Shown here: in pieces, positions 1-6,309 of the stretch
Layout: every line of letters begins with the position of its first letter
Numbering within the stretch: the first letter of the stretch is position 1
Assembly (NCBI GenBank): GCA_945834545.1
Contig: CAMAHO010000093.1
Span: 1-8,715, forward strand
Direction: 5' to 3'
DNA length: 8,715 bases
DNA from: an uncultured Lachnospiraceae bacterium
GTDB lineage: Bacteria; Bacillota; Clostridia; Lachnospirales; Lachnospiraceae
The notes under the pieces: generated by a model
The model's database searches: none
What the model was told of the DNA's origin: nothing
What the model saw: only the letters and a program-made list of their open reading frames with translations
Position numbers and translations under genes: made by a program

Positions 1-236
1 AAGCGGCACAAAAACCTCAGGCAATATTGATTTCAGGAAATATTGTAGAGGTGCAGTGCTCGGTAGATAAAGTGGATGCGGTACTGGATTCTGCTGTAGC
101 GAGCCAGGGCAGAGAGCTTCAAGTACGGGAAATCGTGCTGGAAGAGGCGCAGAGTTATTTTGGGGGAGGCAAAGATTTAGATGCCGTCTGCGAATTGATT
201 CAAAATCGCATCTGTCTATGGTTGTGGGAAGAATAA
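1..236 (+). CDS. C-terminal fragment of a probable sugar ABC transporter solute-binding protein
   Basis: The gene enters from the left edge; the reading frame is open from base 3 and ends at TAA 234-236, so only about the last 77 residues are seen. The tail contains IVLEEAQSYFGGGKDLDAV followed by CELIQNRI. This resembles the C-terminal helix pair of family 1 extracellular solute-binding lipoproteins, which typically end with a 'EEA..YF.G.KS.dev..iIQNRv..Yl.E' pattern. Such proteins sit on the outer face of the membrane and deliver oligosaccharides to an ABC permease. The downstream GH43 and GH51 enzymes fit a transporter for arabinose-containing oligosaccharides, but that substrate is inferred from context only. 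An in-frame TTG at 27 could be read as a start, but the frame continues upstream, so a truncated larger gene is far more likely than a 69-residue protein. Confidence 0.6.
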   Translation, partial: AAQKPQAILISGNIVEVQCSVDKVDAVLDSAVASQGRELQVREIVLEEAQSYFGGGKDLDAVCELIQNRICLWLWEE

Positions 237-271
237 AGCGAGGAAATGAGATGGTGTTTCCTGCGTCTGTA

Positions 272-300
272 TTGACTTCACCTTGACTTAATAATAGAAT
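272..300 (+). promoter_or_regulatory. sigma-A-type promoter for the GH43 gene
   Basis: A -35 box TTGACT (272-277) and a -10 box TAGAAT (295-300) are separated by exactly 17 bases, each matching the consensus at five of six positions. Transcription would begin near 307 and give a leader of about 30 bases before the GH43 start at 337. A weak imperfect hairpin (AGGAAA 241-246 with TTTCCT 257-262) lies just upstream of it. The GH43 gene can therefore be transcribed independently of the upstream transporter gene. Confidence 0.65.
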
Positions 301-336
301 GACGGAGTAAGGAAAAGCGAAGCAACGGAGGACATT

Positions 337-1275
337 ATGAATCAAGCAAGTGACAACAAGGCATTTCGGACCAATCCAATTGTAACGAAAATGTACACTG
401 CAGATCCTGCGCCCATGGTGCATGGGGACACCTTGTACCTTTACACCACGCATGACGAGGATGAGCTGGTGGACAATTTCTACACCATGTATGACTGGTG
501 CTGTTTCTCTACAAAGGACATGGTGAACTGGACAGATCATGGCAGGATTTTCTCCCTGAATGACATTGAGTGGGCAGACGACAGGGCTTGGGCTCCCCAG
601 GCTGTGTATCGCAACGGGAAGTTTTATCTGTATTGTCCGGTACATAAAATAAACGGTGGAATGGCAATTGCGGTGGGTGTTTCCGATAGCCCCACAGGAC
701 CTTTTACAGATTTGGGTCATCCTTTGGTGGAGGAGGATGACTGGAATGATATTGACCCTACGGTATTTATCGATGATGACGGGCAGGCGTATTTGTATTT
801 TGGAAATCCGGAATTGCGCTATGTATTGTTAAACGAGGACATGGTCAGCTACAATCAAGAGGTTGGCATTGTACGAGTGCCTATGACCACGGAATCCTTT
901 GCCAAGGGCGGACATACCACGGGCACTTCCTATGCTGAGGGCCCTTGGTTTTATAAGAGAAATCAGCTGTATTACATGGTTTACGCAGCCTTTGGAACAG
1001 ATATGGACTGTGAACACCTGGCGTATTCTACTTCCACCTCTCCTACCGGACCTTGGGTCTATGGTGGCGTTCTGATGACGGAGGAGGGCGGAACCTACAC
1101 CAACCACCCTGGAGTTGCGGATTTCAAGGGGCATTCCTATCTCTTTTATCACACTGGGGAGCTGCCGGGCGGAAATCTGTTTCATCGCAGCGTGTGCGTA
1201 GCAGAATTTACCTATAACGAGGATGGTTCTATCAACACCATACCAAAGTGCGACGGAGTTTACTCTGTTTCCTAA
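337..1275 (+). CDS. Glycoside hydrolase family 43 protein (probable arabinofuranosidase/beta-xylosidase type), cytoplasmic
   Basis: The 312-residue protein has the five-bladed propeller signature of GH43. TADPAPMV near the N-terminus supplies the catalytic base D23, IDPTVFID supplies the pKa-modulating D140, and YAEGPWFYK supplies the general acid E201. NHPGV (256-260) and the FHRSVCVAEFTYNEDGSI stretch near the end are also typical of the family. It should hydrolyse alpha-L-arabinofuranosyl or beta-xylosyl linkages with inversion; the exact specificity within GH43 cannot be read from motifs. There is no signal peptide and no carbohydrate-binding module, and the length fits a catalytic domain alone, so it most likely works on imported oligosaccharides in the cytoplasm. 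The start is well supported by GGAGG (327-331) five bases before ATG. It is preceded by its own promoter and a transporter gene, and a GH51 enzyme lies further downstream. Confidence 0.9.
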   Translation: MNQASDNKAFRTNPIVTKMYTADPAPMVHGDTLYLYTTHDEDELVDNFYTMYDWCCFSTKDMVNWTDHGRIFSLNDIEWADDRAWAPQAVYRNGKFYLYCPVHKINGGMAIAVGVSDSPTGPFTDLGHPLVEEDDWNDIDPTVFIDDDGQAYLYFGNPELRYVLLNEDMVSYNQEVGIVRVPMTTESFAKGGHTTGTSYAEGPWFYKRNQLYYMVYAAFGTDMDCEHLAYSTSTSPTGPWVYGGVLMTEEGGTYTNHPGVADFKGHSYLFYHTGELPGGNLFHRSVCVAEFTYNEDGSINTIPKCDGVYSVS

Positions 1276-1304
1276 ACCAACAGTTTAGTCACAGTATTTC
1301 TTTA

Positions 1305-1333
1305 TTGACATATAATAAGAACAAGATTATTAT
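1305..1333 (+). promoter_or_regulatory. sigma-A-type promoter for the riboswitch-diguanylate cyclase transcript
   Basis: A perfect -35 box TTGACA (1305-1310) is followed, after 17 bases, by the -10 box TATTAT (1328-1333). Predicted initiation around 1340 lies a few bases before the first conserved aptamer bases at 1347. This is the spacing expected for a riboswitch leader. It begins only 30 bases after the GH43 stop, where no convincing terminator is seen, so some read-through from GH43 into the riboswitch is also possible. Confidence 0.75.
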
Positions 1334-1339
1334 ATAAAC

Positions 1340-1420
1340 TATATACGGCAAAACAGGAGAAATCCTGCGACGCAAAGCTATAGGGTCTTCCGGGAAAAGG
1401 ATGATAGCCAGTTGCCACAT
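1340..1420 (+). promoter_or_regulatory. Cyclic di-GMP-I (GEMM-I) riboswitch aptamer
   Basis: The conserved GEMM-I layout is present. GGCAA (1347-1351) pairs with TTGCC (1412-1416) to close the aptamer. The first internal stem CAGGA/TCCTG (1354-1358 with 1363-1367) is capped by a GAAA tetraloop. The hallmark GACGCAAAGC follows at 1369-1378. The second stem GCTAT/ATAGC (1377-1381 with 1404-1408) encloses a GGGTCT...AAAAGGATG segment that resembles the family's tetraloop-receptor helix. The closing GATAGCCAGTTGCC matches the usual 3' end of the class. The motif binds c-di-GMP in characterised members. A related subgroup binds 3',3'-cGAMP through one base change; the GG in GGCAA favours c-di-GMP here, but an alignment is needed to be sure. 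It sits directly upstream of a GGDEF gene. Confidence 0.93.
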
Positions 1421-1447
1421 TTCATGTGATATAATGTAGGTGATTTG

Positions 1448-1472
1448 AGCTGGGCCTTTGCCCAGCTTTTTT
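1448..1472 (+). terminator. Intrinsic terminator, probable riboswitch expression platform
   Basis: A perfect 8-bp stem, AGCTGGGC (1448-1455) with GCCCAGCT (1460-1467), has a CTTT loop and runs into six T residues (1467-1472). It lies 31 bases after the aptamer and 41 bases before the diguanylate cyclase start, so it would abort transcription before the gene. CCAGTT in the 3' side of the aptamer (1408-1413) can pair with AGCTGG of the terminator's left arm (1448-1453) with one G-U pair. This suggests an antiterminator that is broken up when ligand folds the aptamer, making an OFF switch. The terminator is directly visible; the switch direction is inferred. Confidence 0.88.
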
Positions 1473-1513
1473 GTTCCCAGGACTCTTGTGTGCAAGCTGG
1501 TAGGGGTAAAGGA

Positions 1514-3187
1514 ATGAGCAAGCAAATCGCGGATAATATAAAAAGAATATGTGTTTTCGGCGTGCTCCTGTTAATGGTTGGGGTGTGTACCTGGGGGTTC
1601 TTGCAAAAAGATGACCAAGGTACCATTTTGCGGCAGGAGGAGTTGTTCCAGTGGACTGAGAATTGGCAGTGTCAGGGAGACCATACCGTAAGCCTGCCGT
1701 ATAAGACTTCCTGGATGGAAGGTCGAGAGGTTGTTTTTGAAAATGTATTGCCCGCGTTTATTAAAGATGGCTGGGCACTTTGTTATATGACGAACTATGC
1801 TGCACAAAAGGTCTATATAGGAGACCGCCTGGCTTACAGTTATGAGATTGATAAAAATACCGCGATTCCGCAGAATTTTAGGGCTTTGGTGCGCTTGGAT
1901 GAAACAGATGCGGGAGAAACCATAAGGCTGGTGATGACGCCTTCCTACAACGGTGACTACGAGATGCAGGGCGTTATGGTAGGGCCAAAGGACACGGTAC
2001 TTTACTATTTGTTAAAGATTAATGTTTGGCGTACCGTGGCAGCTACTTTGATTTTATTGTTGTCGATTATGATTTTGACTTTATCCGTTTTCCACAATAT
2101 CAATGCGAAGATAAAATATGACGCTGCTATGAGTTATTTTAGCTTCTTCATGCTTAGTTTTTCGCTATGGTTTGCCATTGGAAGTGATATACCCCAGTTC
2201 CTTACTCGGAACGGAACGGGCTGCAATCTGGTATATTTTCTGAGCTTTACAGCGCTAGCACCTAACTTTATCGGGTTTTACAGTGCCATGGGAGCGAGGG
2301 AGAATAAATTCCTAGGCTGGCTGCAATGGATGGGCTTCGGCAATAGCATCCTGCAGATTGTATTGTTCCTCCTGGGGATTATGGATTTTAAACAGATGCA
2401 ATGGCTCACGATTTGCCATATTGTTATCTCATTTTTCACTATTTTGATGGATACCTTAATAAGTCTTAAAGGGAACCGTGAGAAACGTGCCTTTATGATT
2501 ATTTATCTGTTCTTTATGATAGTTTGCGGAACTTCGGTGGTGGCATATTATACATCGCCTGAAAAGATCGTTTCGGATGCTGTTTTGGGCATTGGTACGG
2601 TGCTGTTTTGTATGTGGATTTTTTACCTGCTGGAGAGCAGAGAGTTGGCTGGTGCCAGGGAAGCTCTAAAGAGCGGCATATACCGCAATATGGCCTACAC
2701 CGATGCATTGACGGAGATGGCCAACAGAATGGCTTTGGAGCGTGATGTGGATGCCATTCTGGATACCGTTTCTGATGGCAAGAGAATTGTCTATGTGATG
2801 TGCGATTTAAACAGATTGAAATATACCAATGACACCTTTGGACATGAGGCCGGAGATGAGCTGATTAAAAATGCAGCCCTTTGCATTATGAAGGCGATTC
2901 CCAAGGAGGCTCATTGCTATCGCTTGGGTGGCGATGAATTTGCTGTCTTGCTGGCGGAAAGCGAAATTACAGCCTGGTACATCATCCAGAAAATTGAAGA
3001 GGAGATGGAGAAATACAACCAGACCCATGCTATCAAGCTGTCTATGGCTATGGGTAGTGCAACAGATTTACTACAGAAAAATAAGGACGGTTTCTTTAAG
3101 GAGCTCTTCAAGCGTGCCGACGATCAGATGTATGAGGTGAAGAGACAGCAGCATATGTCAAGGGACCAAATATATGGAAATCAGTAG
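1514..3187 (+). CDS. Membrane-bound diguanylate cyclase: extracytoplasmic sensor, seven-helix membrane domain, GGDEF
   Basis: Makes c-di-GMP from two GTP on the cytoplasmic side of the membrane. The 557-residue protein has an N-terminal membrane anchor (about 11-30) and an extracytoplasmic beta-rich domain (about 31-165) resembling jelly-roll sensors. Seven hydrophobic segments follow (about 171-192, 207-225, 238-258, 266-288, 296-315, 326-346, 354-373), an arrangement like 7TM-DISM receptors. The GGDEF domain spans about 390-545. Catalytic features are intact: DLNRLKYTND (431-440), FGHEAGDEL (442-450) and RLGGDEF (470-476). The RxxD inhibitory site expected nine residues before GGDEF reads PKEA, so product inhibition at that site is probably absent. 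I chose ATG 1514 with AGGGG (1502-1506) seven bases upstream. An in-frame TTG at 1445 is rejected because it would put the riboswitch terminator inside the coding region. A c-di-GMP-I riboswitch precedes the gene, suggesting feedback control. GH51 follows 64 bases later. Confidence 0.92.
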   Translation: MSKQIADNIKRICVFGVLLLMVGVCTWGFLQKDDQGTILRQEELFQWTENWQCQGDHTVSLPYKTSWMEGREVVFENVLPAFIKDGWALCYMTNYAAQKVYIGDRLAYSYEIDKNTAIPQNFRALVRLDETDAGETIRLVMTPSYNGDYEMQGVMVGPKDTVLYYLLKINVWRTVAATLILLLSIMILTLSVFHNINAKIKYDAAMSYFSFFMLSFSLWFAIGSDIPQFLTRNGTGCNLVYFLSFTALAPNFIGFYSAMGARENKFLGWLQWMGFGNSILQIVLFLLGIMDFKQMQWLTICHIVISFFTILMDTLISLKGNREKRAFMIIYLFFMIVCGTSVVAYYTSPEKIVSDAVLGIGTVLFCMWIFYLLESRELAGAREALKSGIYRNMAYTDALTEMANRMALERDVDAILDTVSDGKRIVYVMCDLNRLKYTNDTFGHEAGDELIKNAALCIMKAIPKEAHCYRLGGDEFAVLLAESEITAWYIIQKIEEEMEKYNQTHAIKLSMAMGSATDLLQKNKDGFFKELFKRADDQMYEVKRQQHMSRDQIYGNQ

Positions 3188-3231
3188 GATGCAGCATATG
3201 TCAGGAGATCAAATGTTTGGAAAGCAGTAGG
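3148..3231 (+). repeat. Imperfect 43-bp-period tandem duplication covering the cyclase stop codon
   Basis: Two 41-base copies, 3148-3188 and 3191-3231, match at 35 of 41 positions and are offset by 43 bases. The first copy encodes the last residues of the diguanylate cyclase, MSRDQIYGNQ and its TAG stop. The second copy, outside the gene and in another frame, contains a short reading frame MSGDQMFGKQ ending in TAG. The duplicate therefore carries a spare copy of the C-terminus and stop codon, and fills most of the gap before the GH51 gene. Confidence 0.85.
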
Positions 3232-3251
3232 TATGCAGGAAGGGGCAAGCT

Positions 3252-5294
3252 ATGCTGAATTTGAAACTGGAAATACAAAATGTAGAACAGGCCAACATCA
3301 ATCCAGGGATGTTTGGCCTGTTTTATGAGGATATTAACTATGCCTGTGATGGAGGCATCAGTGCTCAGATGTTAGAAAACGGTTTCTTTGAATTCCGGGA
3401 GGCATTGGGTACCTGGGGTGCCTTTTCAGATAGAGAGGATGGGTTGTATGGCTGGCTTCCTTATCCGACCAAGGGAGATGGGGCTAAGATGACTCTTGGC
3501 ACGACAGAGCCGGTCAGTGAGCGCAATCCCCATTATCTGCATTTGGAAACCAGTGATACCCAGAATGGTGTGGTGAACAAGGCCTATGACGGAGTGTCCC
3601 TCAAGGCAGGAGAAACCTACATCGTTGAGGCATATTTAAGAAGTCGGGATTATGCTGGACCGGTCTATGTGTCATTATTGGAAACACGTAAGAAGGAAGG
3701 GGAGAGAAGCAAGGATTATCCTGTCCTTTCGGTAGTGCTTTCCGCGTCTGTTGAGACTTCCTGGAAAAAATGCACGGTCAGCTTTGAGTCACCGGCAGAT
3801 GTGCGTCACGGTAAGTTTGTGATAAGCCTGGGGGAACCCTTCTCTGACGGAGCAGGGACTCTGAAGGCTGTTTCAATTGCAAATACCTGTCCTTCCCATA
3901 GTTTGGAGCTGGACTTTATATCCTTGAAACCAGCTGATGCCGTGATGGGCGTTTTCCGAAAGGATATCACAGATTTGCTGAAGGGAATGAAGCCAGGCTT
4001 TTTGCGCTTCCCCGGTGGTTGCATTGTGGAAGGCGCCAAGCTTTCCAACCGCTACCTGTGGAAAAACACAGTGGGAAAGAGAGAGGACAGAATTCGCACC
4101 TTTAATCGCTGGGCACTGCATTTCAATCAGGGGGAAGGTGACTTCGCGGTGAACCGCTTCAGTCACTATAACCAAAGCTTTGATATCGGTTATTACGAGT
4201 ATTTTCTGCTCTGTGAGTACATAGGTGCCAAGCCTCTGCCGGTTCAAAATGTGGGAATTGCCTGCCAGTACCAGACGGACCAGAAGGTGCCTGTAGACAG
4301 TCCGGATTTTATGGAATTTGTGCAGGATACCTTGGATTTGATTGAGTTTGCAAATGGCCCTGTCACATCTAAATGGGGTGCCTTGCGTGCCGAGATGGGG
4401 CATCCGGACAGCTTCGGATTGGAACTACTGGGAATCGGTAATGAACAGTGGGAGACTGCGGATGTACAATTCTTTGAGAGATACCGCATTTTTGAGGAAA
4501 AGATACACGAGAAGTATCCGGAGATTCGACTCATCGGCTCAGCAGGACCGGATGTGACCAGTGAGCATTACACAGATGCTTGGGCCTACTACAGAGAAAA
4601 GATTGGTCAGAATCCGAACTTTGCCTATGCTCTGGATGAGCATTATTATAATTCTATCCCCTGGTTTTATGAGAACAATCATTTCTATGATGACTATCGT
4701 CGGGATATCAAGGTGTTTGCCGGGGAATATGCGGCCCACACCAGCTGGGAGGATGACCATGATGTGAAAAACTGCCTGGATGCAGCTATCTCAGAGGCGG
4801 CTTTCCTGACGGGAGTTCAGAGAAACAGTGATGTGGTAGTGATGGCCTCCTATGCTCCGCTGTTTGCAAGAGTGGGATACACTCAGTGGTCGCCCAATTT
4901 GATTTGGTTTGACGACAGAATCGCCTACGGCTCTCCTAATTATTACATACAGAAGCTGTATGCTTTGAATGCCGGGGATGTGAACCTTGACAGCAGGCTG
5001 GAGCAGGGCGAGGAGAATACGGTCTATCAGGTGGTTTCTCTGGACAAGACTACCGGCGAGACTATTATCAAGTTGGTGAATGGTAATCCGGATGGGGTTT
5101 CCGTGGACATAGAGCTTGAGGGCAATACCTTGACACAGGTTTTGCCTGCAACCATTGTCACCGGAGAAAACGGGACTACAGTGAATTCTGTGGAGGAACC
5201 GGAGAATGTCTGTGACCGCCAGGTTACCTTAATCCACACAGACAAGGGGTATATCCTTCCCGGACTTTCCATGACAGTGATTCGAATAAAATGA
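3252..5294 (+). CDS. Alpha-L-arabinofuranosidase, glycoside hydrolase family 51
   Basis: A retaining exo-enzyme that releases terminal alpha-L-arabinofuranose from arabinan or arabinoxylan oligosaccharides. The family start GLFYEDINYACDGGI (22-36) is followed by AQMLENGFFEF. FLRFPGGCIVEG (250-261) precedes the catalytic barrel. GIGNEQW holds the acid/base E398 and VFAGEYAAHT the nucleophile E492. Residues of about 60-225 look like an inserted carbohydrate-binding (CBM4/9-like) beta-sandwich, which explains a length of 680 against about 500 for the short bacterial enzymes. The last 120 or so residues form the usual C-terminal beta-sandwich. No signal peptide is present, so it is probably cytoplasmic and partners the GH43 enzyme. 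GAAGGGG (3239-3245) lies six bases before the ATG. No promoter or terminator is visible between it and the cyclase gene, so the two are probably cotranscribed. Confidence 0.93.
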   Translation: MLNLKLEIQNVEQANINPGMFGLFYEDINYACDGGISAQMLENGFFEFREALGTWGAFSDREDGLYGWLPYPTKGDGAKMTLGTTEPVSERNPHYLHLETSDTQNGVVNKAYDGVSLKAGETYIVEAYLRSRDYAGPVYVSLLETRKKEGERSKDYPVLSVVLSASVETSWKKCTVSFESPADVRHGKFVISLGEPFSDGAGTLKAVSIANTCPSHSLELDFISLKPADAVMGVFRKDITDLLKGMKPGFLRFPGGCIVEGAKLSNRYLWKNTVGKREDRIRTFNRWALHFNQGEGDFAVNRFSHYNQSFDIGYYEYFLLCEYIGAKPLPVQNVGIACQYQTDQKVPVDSPDFMEFVQDTLDLIEFANGPVTSKWGALRAEMGHPDSFGLELLGIGNEQWETADVQFFERYRIFEEKIHEKYPEIRLIGSAGPDVTSEHYTDAWAYYREKIGQNPNFAYALDEHYYNSIPWFYENNHFYDDYRRDIKVFAGEYAAHTSWEDDHDVKNCLDAAISEAAFLTGVQRNSDVVVMASYAPLFARVGYTQWSPNLIWFDDRIAYGSPNYYIQKLYALNAGDVNLDSRLEQGEENTVYQVVSLDKTTGETIIKLVNGNPDGVSVDIELEGNTLTQVLPATIVTGENGTTVNSVEEPENVCDRQVTLIHTDKGYILPGLSMTVIRIK

Positions 5295-5297
5295 TAT

Positions 5298-5335
5298 AAG
5301 AGCCTATTTCGCAACCGAAATAGGCTCTTTGTATT
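5298..5335 (+). terminator. Strong intrinsic terminator after GH51, possibly bidirectional
   Basis: A perfect 14-bp stem is formed by 5298-5311 and 5316-5329 with a CAAC loop, starting four bases after the GH51 stop codon. It is followed by TTT, GTATTTT on the plus strand. The convergent PAP2 gene ends at 5358. On the minus strand the same hairpin is followed by a less uniform T-rich stretch (ATATCATTTTATT), so it may also end PAP2 transcripts, with lower confidence. Confidence 0.9.
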
Positions 5336-5357
5336 TTGAAGGATATTTGAAACAAAC

Positions 5358-6290
5358 TTACTCATTACGCTTCCAAAGCATAGGGTACAGTACCATAATC
5401 CATAGGATTAACAGGGTGTAGCGCAGAAAATCTCCGATTAGACCCAGTGGAGAGAAGGCAAGCTTCAGGACGGTTTTAAGAAGAACCAGAACGGCTAAGC
5501 CTGCCAAAACGCGAAGAAGCTTGCGTGGGAGGGTGCCCTGGGTGGAGAAACGAACAAAGCGGTTTTCCAGGATGGCACCCATGCCAAAGCCAAGAGAAGC
5601 ACCGGATAGCTTCACCAAGTCGCTGACATTGGCGTAGTCCACAAGACCCAAAATACGATACATGAGTAGGCAGTAGACGCCGGATAGAATCGAAAGGACG
5701 ATTAAAATGATCGATAGCTTGTAGGTCATCTCACGAAAACTATCCTTGGATGCAGAATTTCCGATAGAAATGGATGCGGCGGATTCTTTTGTGGCCTTCT
5801 TCCAAAGCCAATATAAGACTACGACAACCACTAAAGTCAGAACAATAGCGGCAGCCACATCGTAAGGGGTGTGGACCCCGGCATACATGCGAGACCACCC
5901 TACCGCCAGGAGAAGAACGGCAAAAAGGACGCGGAGAGGCGTCTTCTTAATCTCCATAAAGAGCGTTCCCATCACGGCAGCAGCTGTCTGGCTGTGGCCA
6001 CTGGGAAAGGAATAGCCGGTGGCCGTTGGCTTGGCACTGGCAAGGGGCTCAAACTTGGAATCTATTATCCAAGGTCTAGGGATACGCAAAGCAATTTTCA
6101 GTCCCTGGACCAAAAGCCCGGAGTAGAAATAGGCAAAGCCGATTTTTACAGCCAGATGCTTGTCATGTGCCCAATAGAGAAAGCAAATGATACCCATTAA
6201 AAACAGTTCTGAACCGATGTTCATCACTACATCCTGAAGAATATTAAAAAAAGTATTTCTGTGTTCTGCAAAAAAATAAAGTAATTCCAT
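5358..6290 (-). CDS. PAP2-family membrane phosphatase
   Basis: The 310-residue membrane protein carries all three PAP2 motifs in order: KIALRIPRP (K65, R72, P73), FPSGHS (95-100, with the acid H99), and SRMYAGVHTPYD (S133, R134, nucleophile H140, D144). Enzymes of this family remove phosphate from lipid phosphates or pyrophosphates, such as undecaprenyl pyrophosphate or phosphatidic acid, at the membrane; the substrate here cannot be chosen from sequence. Core helices occupy about 25-160. After a polar loop (165-187) there is an extension of about 120 residues with three or four more hydrophobic segments (near 190-210, 228-240, 257-275 and 288-305), which the small BcrC-like enzymes lack. Its ribosome-binding site is weak (GAGAAG just upstream of ATG). 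It is convergent with GH51 and downstream, on the same strand, of the AAA+ gene, separated by 336 bases with a large inverted repeat. Confidence 0.9.
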   Translation of the reverse strand: MELLYFFAEHRNTFFNILQDVVMNIGSELFLMGIICFLYWAHDKHLAVKIGFAYFYSGLLVQGLKIALRIPRPWIIDSKFEPLASAKPTATGYSFPSGHSQTAAAVMGTLFMEIKKTPLRVLFAVLLLAVGWSRMYAGVHTPYDVAAAIVLTLVVVVVLYWLWKKATKESAASISIGNSASKDSFREMTYKLSIILIVLSILSGVYCLLMYRILGLVDYANVSDLVKLSGASLGFGMGAILENRFVRFSTQGTLPRKLLRVLAGLAVLVLLKTVLKLAFSPLGLIGDFLRYTLLILWIMVLYPMLWKRNE

Positions 6291-6309
6291 AACTTCTCAC
6301 TTAATCATT

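Noticed and set aside
238..265. Terminator after the solute-binding protein gene (AGGAAA/TTTCCT hairpin)
   Set aside because: Only six base pairs with a ten-base loop and no T-tract; too weak to call.
829..1185. Minus-strand and out-of-frame reading frames inside GH43, cyclase, GH51, PAP2 and AAA+ genes
   Set aside because: They overlap well-supported genes completely, show no recognisable motifs and lack good ribosome-binding sites; they are shadows of the real genes.
1272..1288. Terminator after GH43 (CTAAAC/GTTTAG hairpin)
   Set aside because: Short, A-T rich, overlaps the stop codon and has no adjacent T-tract; read-through into the riboswitch leader cannot be excluded.
1427..1435. Extended -10-like TGATATAAT as a separate promoter for the cyclase
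   Set aside because: No matching -35 box at 16-18 bases. A transcript from it would start a few bases before the terminator hairpin and be ended at once. The TTGACA-17-TATTAT promoter upstream fits the riboswitch far better.
1445..1513. In-frame TTG start giving 23 extra N-terminal residues on the diguanylate cyclase
   Set aside because: It lies at the foot of the perfect terminator hairpin of the riboswitch and lacks a Shine-Dalgarno site. ATG 1514 has AGGGG seven bases upstream and places the hydrophobic anchor near the N-terminus.
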